Below are positions 10,095-19,600 of a stretch of 64,000 bases of DNA, in pieces; positions within the stretch are counted from its first letter, which is position 1, and every line of letters begins with the position of its first letter. A program made the position numbers and the translations under genes. Location: assembly GCA_016110215.1 (NCBI GenBank), contig JADWQD010000004.1, positions 186,001 to 250,000 on the forward strand. The letters run 5' to 3'. The notes below the pieces were generated by a model that worked only from the letters and a program-made list of their open reading frames with translations, searched no databases and had not been told where the DNA came from. The DNA comes from Capronia americana. Lineage: Eukaryota; Ascomycota; Eurotiomycetes; Chaetothyriales; Herpotrichiellaceae.

Positions 10095-11468
10095 TCACAA
10101 TTTCGCCTCACTCTTCTTCAGCTCCTGCTCCGTAGTGGTGTTCTCACCAGTGGTCTTGTAGCCGAACAAATAGGCGGCGACCTTCCTGATCTGCACTTCT
10201 TCACTACCTTCGGTGATCCGATACCTCCTGAAATGGCGCCAGATGTGCTCGAAGGGGTAATGCCTCGAATAGCCGACTCCACCATGGATCTGAATCGCCC
10301 GATCGGCCGACTCACAGCACAACCGGTTGGCGTAGTAGTTGCACATGCCTATCTTGTGGCCCAGTTGCTTCTCGATGGCAACCCAAGGTGCGTTGCCGCT
10401 CTGTTTGGCCGCCGCCGTGACCTGGTCCATTTCCACGGCCGTGCGGAGGATGAGAAGTCTCAGCATTTCAGCTTGGGTCGACAACTCCACGAGGGGCCAT
10501 TGAATGGCTTGGTTGGACGACAACGGCTTGCCGAACACGGTTCGTTTCTTCGCGTACTCGACGCTCCGGTCGACGCAGTACCGCGCTGCCCCGCAGCTGG
10601 AAGCGGCCTGTCGGATGCGATTTTCATGGGTGAACGTCTGGGCGATGGCGAGGCCGTTGTGGACTGGGCCGAGGATAGTCGAGGCAGGGACTTGGACCTT
10701 GTCGAAGAGAATGGTTGCATGGTCGGTCGGCATGTTGAGCGTCCACTCGTATGACGCAACCGTCACGCCTGGAGTCTCTCTCGGGACAATAAAGGCTGTG
10801 ATGCCCTTCGCCGAGCCTGCTTTGCCGGACGTGCGTGCGAAGACGAGACAATGCGTCGCCGAATGCATGCCTGTTTGCCATTTCTTGTTGCCGTTGATCT
10901 CGTACCCCGGCTCGCCGTTGAGCAAGGTGATGGGCTGTGCAGTGGTGTCCATGTGCGTGGCGTCGGAACCGTGGTGGATCTCGGTCAGCCCGAAGGTGGC
11001 TCGAAACTCGCCCTTGATGCTCGCTGGGATGAACTTCTGCTGTTGTTCCTTGGTGCCATAGTGCTGAAGCATGATGATGATGGGGTTGTTGCCAACCACG
11101 CTGTGCTCGTTCTGGAGATCATTGGCCAGGCTCACACCACCTCCGTAGACGGGATGAGACGCGAGGTGGTACCGGATCGCGCACATGTACAGGTTTTGCT
11201 GGTCGCTGCCAGCGCCGCCGAATTCCTTGGGGAAGCCGAATCGGTAGAAGCCCGCCTCGTCGGCAAGCTTGCGTGCTTGACGGAGCAGATCCTCCCACTC
11301 ATGCGTGGGAAGGCCTTGGTTGTCCCATTGTGTCCGCGCAGCTTCACGGCGGTGGTCGAAGAAGCGGTTGTTGTCGTCCTTATGCTGCAGGGGGAGGATC
11401 TTGTCCTTGATGAACGCGTCAACGCGGGAGAGGTAGTTCTGCACGTCGCCGGGAAGCTCGAAGTTCAT
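10095..11468 (-). CDS. Acyl-CoA dehydrogenase, probably peroxisomal
   Basis: Single-exon 457-aa FAD-dependent acyl-CoA dehydrogenase that introduces the alpha-beta double bond into an acyl-CoA. Visible family blocks are the N-terminal helical domain (WEDLLRQARKLADEAGF), the mid-domain FAD-binding strand region (ATFGLTEIHHGSDATHMDT), and the C-terminal helical region ending RITEGSEEVQIRKVAAYL. The last three residues are AKL, a canonical PTS1 peroxisomal import signal, so import into peroxisomes is inferred. It lacks the N-terminal cytochrome b5 domain found in some fungal relatives. The chain-length or branched substrate cannot be read from the sequence. Confidence 0.9.
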   Translation of the reverse strand: MNFELPGDVQNYLSRVDAFIKDKILPLQHKDDNNRFFDHRREAARTQWDNQGLPTHEWEDLLRQARKLADEAGFYRFGFPKEFGGAGSDQQNLYMCAIRYHLASHPVYGGGVSLANDLQNEHSVVGNNPIIIMLQHYGTKEQQQKFIPASIKGEFRATFGLTEIHHGSDATHMDTTAQPITLLNGEPGYEINGNKKWQTGMHSATHCLVFARTSGKAGSAKGITAFIVPRETPGVTVASYEWTLNMPTDHATILFDKVQVPASTILGPVHNGLAIAQTFTHENRIRQAASSCGAARYCVDRSVEYAKKRTVFGKPLSSNQAIQWPLVELSTQAEMLRLLILRTAVEMDQVTAAAKQSGNAPWVAIEKQLGHKIGMCNYYANRLCCESADRAIQIHGGVGYSRHYPFEHIWRHFRRYRITEGSEEVQIRKVAAYLFGYKTTGENTTTEQELKKSEAKL

Positions 11469-13649
11469 GGTTGCGACTAGAGTCCGGATGGGGACAGGAC
11501 AATGGGACGGCGAGGAGCTGTAACGAGCACAGCTACACTATGAAATATCTATATCATGCCAAATCTCTCAATCCTAGAAAGGTACCCTACATACTTCCAT
11601 TTGACCCGCTGCTGACTCGGCCTGTCGGTCCTCTTGATGCGGAGTCAAACGAGGTCAATCTGGGGGAGAGAGCCCCAAACTTTGGTCCTCGGGCCGACAT
11701 TCCTCGGTTCAGTTTGGCCATCTGAACGTAAGACTCCACCGTATCACTCCGGCGGACTACACTGGACCGCAATTCTGAGTCAGCTTCGCACGCATGCACG
11801 TGCAGCCCACGTGGCATGCAAATCGATTTTCATTTTGAAGCTGGGACTTGCAAGCTTGTCGATCTGTCGATCACAAAAGCTGATTGACTATTATTTGGGG
11901 CCGGATTCCAACGTCGACCTTCCACTCCATGGTCTCCTACGCTTTACAAACTTGATATCGGAAAGCCGATATACCTGTACTTAGTAAGCCAGCGTTGCAG
12001 AACTGGTAGCTATTGCTGGAGGCACAATAGGCTTCTGACGACCGAGAGAGACTCCTCCGGCGCTGTCCATCGACTGATCTGTAGCCATCTTTGATCCTGC
12101 TCTGAGAGCGGTGCTGTATCATCCTCGTATGCCATGTCGAACTCTCGGGATCATGTAACTGGCAAGACGCAACAGGGGCTTGATCGCCCTTTCAGCTCAA
12201 TCCCGTCCCGTGTCAAAGAAGGTTCACGGTCCTAGAGGATAGCTGACTTCTTTCACATAGGATCCATTTGACAGCATGTACGTGCTTGGTATTCGCAGCG
12301 TGTTTACCACCAGCTCATAGTTACCTTTGGCGTGCTGTATCTGCATGTGAACCGCCCGCATAGTACGAGGTAGTCCTCGTGCACAAGTGGAGGAGGGTGA
12401 GCAGGCACGAGCGTACTGTGTACACTATAGATGCAGCAGGGGGAGAAATTGAGAGGTGAATTGCGACATCGATGGCCAATCTGCGAGAAGCACTTTGGGA
12501 ACGTGGGCGCAAACCCCGGGTAGTAAGTGGCTGATGATGTGAATGTGGTTCATGAATACGGATCGTGTGATTATGGAGAGCCATGGCAGCGAGAATGATG
12601 GGTAGTAGCAAGTCGCAAATCCAGCGCGCTTTGCAATACTCTCTGCGGCCAAGGACACCCCGCCCCAGAGACGAGGCCGCCCATCCGTCTTAATTTCGTT
12701 TGGATAATTGGCTCAAGACAGCTTGTTGACGTTTGCAGGTGCTTGTTCTGGAACCTGGACCCTGACGAAAAGATGGTAGATATGTTCCGTATTGCTTGAA
12801 ATGCATGCTTTATGTCAAACTTGATCGTCGCCATCTTCACCTCTCCGACCCAGCCTGAGATCTCTTCCACCAACGTGGCAGACGTTTGAGGCACTGACTT
12901 CCAGATCTCGGCTGAGGCTATTCCAGTCTCAGTCAGGAGGCTTGAGAGAAGGGTCAAGTTGTAAGCTGAACGAGATCGCAAACCCGGAAAGGCGTGGTTT
13001 CTAATCTCCTGATGCAAGCCACACGGCGCCAAGCAATGATAGTGAGCCGCGCTAGGCCGAGTCGGGCGTATCCCTTTCTCCTTTTCCTCAACCTCACCTC
13101 AGAATCTGCGACAGACACTCACCCGAAAGTCTGTGGCTTGATCACGGAATTTCTAAATCAGAACTCAAAGCCTCCGCAGCCGACTCCATGAGCGCGACCC
13201 TTTCAGCCATCTGACAAACCAGTCCTCATTTGGACACCTGAACCGGGATTCCCAAGGTTCACCTGCCCAAGCAAGAAAGGCGGCTGTCTCGCATGGTAAG
13301 GTTCTTCGATGACAGTTGCGGACGGGCAAGCCTCGTGCGTCTTCGACCATGTGGCGCTGATCCCCATCAAGACAAGAAACTGTCGGCTTCTCATGCCATT
13401 CGATGATCGTCGTGGAGCCAGGGTTTGAGGTCCTCAGACCGGACACGGGGTGCGTCGAGTGCGTTCACGCGCCGCTCAGCCTGCGGAGAGCGGGAGCTCG
13501 CTAAGATGCTGTGGCTCTCTTCCAACACTGCGCAACCTTCTCTTCCTTTTCCTTCTCGTTTGGTAGACTGTTATTGCGTTGTCGATAGGCACGCGTCCGT
13601 TCGTTCTTTACTTGAGTCGCTCATTTCTTGAGCTGTTGCTCAATGCAAC
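11469..13649. other. 2.2-kb intergenic region
   Basis: No gene is firmly supported. It contains many short ORFs. The most protein-like is the one at 12571-13032, listed separately. No terminal repeats or transposase remnants were recognised. The right end is presumably the promoter of the giant secreted-protein gene. Confidence 0.5.
12571..13032 (-). CDS. Possible ORF or gene fragment, unknown
   Basis: An open frame of up to 153 codons. The middle stretch (LTETGIASAEIWKSVPQT, then VEEISGWVGEV) has a plausible protein composition with amphipathic helices, but I recognise no family. The ends look non-coding, so this may be one exon, a decayed fragment or chance. The true start is uncertain. 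Confidence 0.2.
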   Translation of the reverse strand: MAPCGLHQEIRNHAFPGLRSRSAYNLTLLSSLLTETGIASAEIWKSVPQTSATLVEEISGWVGEVKMATIKFDIKHAFQAIRNISTIFSSGSRFQNKHLQTSTSCLEPIIQTKLRRMGGLVSGAGCPWPQRVLQSALDLRLATTHHSRCHGSP

Positions 13650-16600
13650 ATGCTGCCATTCTTTTATTTCTTTTTGTTTTCTAATGTTGCATTAGGTTCG
13701 CTTGGAAGATGGGAGGGCTATTTGCCATGGAAGAAAAGTGTGTTGGAACGCGACGTCGAGCCGACCTGCTCATGTACCGACCCTCTTGCCGCTGAATGGG
13801 CCGCGAACGAACTCTTCTCTGACGCTGCCGCCTCCGCCGCGACCCCGGCGGGTTATTACGAAGCATTCAGCAATGGACAGACATGGACCTCAGGAGATGG
13901 ATTTCTCGGCTATACGACACTTGACGAATATGATAGCAGTATTTGCGCCGCAATTTGTGACAGCATTGACGAGTGCTCTTCTTTCCAAATCTACTTCGAG
14001 AAGCAAGTCGGTGGATCCGCTCCCTCAATCAAGTGTTCTTTCTCGGCTGGCTCGATTACTGCCAGCGCCACGAACGGTGCCAACGCTGTGATCGCTGGAA
14101 ACAATGGCTACACGAACAGTACACTCACTACCCCTCAAGGGTTCGACGTTCCAACGTTCCTGGCAGGCTCCGCCATTCATCCACCGCCAAACTCTGCCTC
14201 GTTTATTGGCTCTGAAATCTTCCACGGCCCATTCGATACCGCGAACTGCGCGAGCGCCTGTAGTGCGGTTGGTTGCAAGTTTTTCAACACCTACGTTGTG
14301 TCCAAGAATGGTGTAATCCAAGGCCAATATTGCGATCTGTACTCTCAGCCGTACGGGCCCGAGTACGCGACAGAAACTGGTAGCTCAGACGGCCAGACAA
14401 CTTATTCCATCTCGCACAGCTTCACTTGTGGTTCGGCAGGGGATAAACGCGGTGAGGGTCAAACCGGAGCTGGATCTGATGGTGGATCTGCCACAACGCC
14501 TGTTAGTGGGGGTGGCCGAGACGGTTCTTGGGAGGACCATCATCCATGGCACGGAAGCAGCCCTCCGGCAGGCGGGGCTGGAAGCGGTGACAGTGGAAGC
14601 TCTAGCAGCTCAAAGACCACCATCACTTCTAGCTCTGCCTCTGGCAGAAATGGAGGTCACACAACATCGCGTGGGACAGGGAAACCTACCTCTGGAGCAA
14701 GCAGCCCCGGATCTCCAGGATCTTCTAGTTCACCGACGACCAAACCTAATCACTCAGGAGGCGGTCCAGCAGGTCCCTCTCATACTACAACAAAGCAGCC
14801 CTATACAACGGGAAAACCTGGGGACGGTCCAGGAGGTTCAGATCCAGTTGACGGCACCACGATTGGCCCGTCTTCTTCTATCCCTGGCAAACCCGGGAAT
14901 GGTCCAGGAGGTTCAACCACAATAGATGGCACCACGACTGGGCCTTCGTCTTCTCTCCCTAGCATCCCCGGGAACGGTCCGGGAGGTTCAAGTCCCGTTG
15001 ATGGAACGACCGTCGGACCCTCGTCTTCAACTCATCCGCACAGCACAGGTCCTGTCGGTGATCACCCTGCCAGTACTACTACGCCTGGTGGTGTGGGCGC
15101 CTCAACTACCAAGTCAGGTAGAAACCCACCAAGTGGCTCATCACGTCCACCGTTTGGCGGTTCTGTCCACGCCAGCGGTTCCTCTGAGTGGCTTGACTGG
15201 GAAGATTCGGAGACCTCGTCTTTGTCGAGTTCATCTGCGTCTTCGTTGCCAGTGGACCCTGCCTCTCGAACTACCAGCAGCTCGTCCGCTGGTCCGCATA
15301 GCGGCTTTCCTGGTGGTACTTCGACTACGAAATTAACTACCGCCCCGCAAACTCGACCTGGCAAGCCAACTGGAGTCTCTCATTCTGGTAACTGGTTGGA
15401 TTGGGAGGACGAGACCACTTCGACGCTGTCCACTAAAAAGGCTTCTACTACCGGACGCCCTGATAACTCATCAAAGTCGCCGGTTGATGCAGCAACCACT
15501 CATTCTACTTCAACTACGACGAACAAACCTGCTGCTGCGACAACGAAGACTAGTCCAACACCGTCCGGTCGACCTGGACGACCAGGAGGTGGGCGGCCAT
15601 CGTTCTCGATGCAGTGGGAGGACTGGGATTCCTCATCGGAGGTGGGCTCATCCACTACCAGCTCCCTCGTAGTCGATGGTGTCACCACAACTTCTTCTCC
15701 CGCCACAACCACACCTGCCCCCTCGACCACTACTTCCATTGGCTACAAACCTAGCTTCACTTGGCCTTCGGAGAACGGCAGTGCGTGGTTGGATTGGAGC
15801 TTAACTTCCTCGACCACCAGTTCTGCCCTGGTTGACGATCTTTCGACGACCTCTTCCCTTGCAACGACGTCGACTTCCTCGACTGCCTATAAGCCAACCA
15901 GCTTTGCTTGGCCATCTGAAAGTGGTAGTGCTTGGCTCGATTGGACCCGGCCAGCAATATCGTCTTCTATTTCTACATCAAGCTCACTCTACGTCGACCC
16001 TGCACTGACGAGTTCAACCAGCTCGAGCACTTCACTGGGTTATCAACCTACTAGCTTTGCTTGGCCTTCGGAGAACGGCAGCGCCTGGTTGGACTGGACT
16101 CGAGCATCATCATCCGCATCTGCATCCACATCCACATCAAGCTCACTGTACGTCGATGCTGCAACAACGGCCTTGACAAGCTCGACCACCTCCTTAGTAT
16201 CCTATAGACCAACCAGCTTTGCTTGGCCTTCGGAGAACGGCAGCGCTTGGCTGGACTGGACCAGGGCTGCATCATCAACCTCGTCATCGAGTTCGAGCTC
16301 CTTGCATGTCGATGCTGCATCAACCACGTCGAGTATTCCGGGCACTTCATCAACAGGCTATAGACCTACTGGATCGTGGCCATGGCCCTCGGAGAGTGGA
16401 AGTGCTTGGCTAGACTGGACCCAAACAACGACGTCCTCAACCTCGAGCTCACTGTCCGTGGAGGCTGCTTCGACGACGTCGAGTTTGTCAAGCACCAGTT
16501 CTTCAACGGGTTACAGACCCACCGGCTCTGCGTGGCCGTGGCCCTCGGAGAGTGGAAGCGCATGGTTAGACTGGACACAGACAACCACTTCTTCAACTTC

Positions 16601-19600
16601 GAGTTCTCTGTATGTCGATGCAGTCACGACGACATCGAGTAGCTCGGGCACTTCATCGGCCGCCTATAGTTGGCCCTGGCCGTCAGAGAATGGAAGTGCT
16701 TGGCTAGACTGGACTCAGACAACCACTTCCTCGACTTCAAGCTCCCTGGCCGTTGACGCAGCAACAACGACGTCAAGCATCACGAGTACCTCGTCGACAG
16801 GCTATAGTTGGCCCTGGCCGTCAGAGAACGGCAGCGCCTGGCTCGATTGGACTCAGACTACCGCTTCTTCGACCTCGAGCATTCTCTCAGTCGACGCAGC
16901 TACTACAAGCTCGGCTATCAGCACAACTACCTCGACCTCAAGTCCTAGTTATTGGCCCTGGCCGTCAGAGAGTGGAAGCGCCTGGCTCGATTGGACACAG
17001 TCACTTTCGTCAACCTCGACTGCATCCAGCGTTCCCACGGTCGACGCAGCTACTACGAGCGCTCTCACCACGGCTACCTCGACTTCGAGTCCAAGCTATT
17101 GGCCATGGCCATCAGAGAACGGCAGTGCTTGGTTAGACTGGACTCTGTCCTCGACCTCAACCACATCAAGCATTCTTTCGGTGGACGCTNNNNNNNNNNN
17201 NNNNNNNNNNNNNNNNNNNNNNNNNNNNNNNNNNNNNNNNNNNNNNNNNNNNNNNNNNNNNNNNNNNNNNNNNNNNNNNNNNNNNNNNTGCTACGACAAG
17301 CTCCTCTGTAAGCACAGCTAGCACGACAACAGCCTCGACGCCAGGCTACTGGCCATGGCCGTCAGAGAACGGCAGTGCTTGGCTAGACTGGACTCTTTCG
17401 TCGACCTCAACCACATCAAGCATTCTCTCGGTGGACGCTGCTACGACAAGCTCCTCTGTAAGCACAGCTAGCACGACAACAGCCTCGACGCCAGGCTACT
17501 GGCCATGGCCGTCAGAAAATGGAAGTGCGTGGTTGGATTGGACTACGACAGTTTCAGAAAGCTCGACCAGCTCAAGTACCCTCCCGGTTGATGCCGTCAC
17601 TACAAGTTCAAGCCTCAGCTCTTGGCCTTGGCCATCGGAGAACGGCAGTGCTTGGCTGGACTGGACGAGGACGGTGTCATCTACCTCGAGCGTTCTGCCA
17701 GTCGATGCTGCCACTACGACCTCCTCCACTGCCACAACCACCTCCACGAGCTCTGGGATGTCTTATTGGCCTTGGCCGTCAGAGAACGGAAGCGCCTGGT
17801 TAGACTGGACAAGGACTGCTTCGTCCACTTCGAGCGTTCTTCCGGTTGATGCTGCGTCTACCACCACGTCGACAACAAGCTCAGGCATTGGTTATTGGCC
17901 ATGGCCGTCGGAAAATGGAAGCGCTTGGTTGGACTGGACAGTTTCATCTACTTCTGCCTCAACTCTCCCCTCAGTTGACGCAGCAACCACAAGCAGTGTG
18001 CTTCCCACGACTTCCTTTACAAGCTCAGTAGCTGGGTACCCTGCTTGGCCTTCTGAGAACGGCAGTGCTTGGTTGGATTGGACTCGAAGTGTCTCATCTA
18101 CCTCTACAAGCTCGGCCTTTGCAATTCCAACAATTCCAGCCAACTGGACGCACTCGGGCAATTTTAGCTGGGAGGATTGGGAGACGACGACGTCCAGCAC
18201 AGTCTCCACACTGAGTGTTGATGCTTCAACCATCTCTAGCAGCTTGTCAACCACTCCAAGCCTCGCAAGCACATCGACCACCAGTGAAAGCCCCGCAAGC
18301 AGTCCTGCTCCTCCCGCTACAGACATATTCTACATTAGTGCCAATAGCGCCCAGCACACCAAGCGAGATATCCAATACTTGGGGTGGGCTAATGGATTGG
18401 GTGTCTTGGTGAGTGACCGGTCCTCGGCAGCGCAGTTCTTCTTGGACACCGAGGGTTACTTGCGAGTAGGTTCATCCTATGTGGATACGGACTCTAGTCA
18501 ACCGTACCTGATCTTCCATTTGATTACGGCCAAGAGTGGCAACCTCTCTAAGTGGACTATCGACGGCAATGGAATTCTCTCCCTTCAGTCGCAGAGTGTG
18601 TCTACCTGCGTCGATCAATCAGGCACAGTTTTCATCGTTTTCGGAAGTTCGGGACCAAGTGGTTGCTCTGCAACTATCCTTGATATCAGCCCTGTAGCCA
18701 GTGGTAGGTAATCGTGACCCATTGGATTTGACGTACTGACCTCTTTACAGAATCCTCTTCGTCCATGACAACTCCCAGTGTCACGTCCACTACAAGCGTC
18801 GTGCCCACATTTTCCAGCTATCCTACGAACAGCGATTGGAGCGATTGGAACGGCAATGAGACCTCTTGGTTGGATTGGAAGTTCACGTCTACAGCTTCTT
18901 CAAGTAGCACGACCTCTCCTCTGCCAGTTGACGCCATCACTACGAGCACCAGTGCTTATTTGAGCTCAACCTCTCATTTCGCCTACCCTTCTAATGGTAA
19001 CTGGTCAAATTACAATGATTCGAACTCTGTCTGGCTGGATTGGACCGTGACCTCCTCGACATCAACGAGCCTTACCACTTCCGCTTCTCCAGTTGACGCT
19101 ATCACCACTAGTACCAGTGCTTATGTCACCACAAGCTCACACTTCGCCTACCCTTCCAATGGCAATTGGTCGAACTTGAATGATACGAACTCTGTCTGGT
19201 TAGATTGGAGCCTCACCTCGTCGACATCGACCAGCCTCACTACATCTGCTTCGCCAGTCGATGCTCTCACGACCAGCTCCAGTGCTTCTTTGACGTCTAG
19301 CTCCCACTTTGCGTACCCTTCAAGTGGCAATTGGTCGAATTCGAATGATTCGAACTCTGTCTGGCTCGACTGGAGCTTGACCTCCACATCAACAAGCCTT
19401 ACCACTTCGGCATTGCCAGTCGATGCCATCGCCACCAGCACGAGCAGTTACGTGACCACAAGCTCGACGTTCGCATATCCTTCTGGCGGGAACGGCAACT
19501 GGTCAAATTTCAATGATTCAAATTCCATCTGGTTGGATTGGAGCTTGACGTCCTCGAGCACCACTACTTCATCTTTGCCGATCGACGCTGTTACCACGTC

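Noticed and set aside
11469..13649. Search for transposon remnants (terminal repeats, transposase or reverse-transcriptase motifs)
   Set aside because: None were recognised here or in the other large intergenic regions.
17289..17321. Continuation of the giant-protein frame directly after the N run (CYDKLL, then stop)
   Set aside because: This is an artefact of the placeholder gap length. The repeat register shows the true frame starts one base later and stays open to 18703.
15745..18100. CRISPR-like or satellite array
   Set aside because: The repeats are about 150 bp, in a continuous reading frame with a conserved protein motif, without spacer structure. They are coding repeats.
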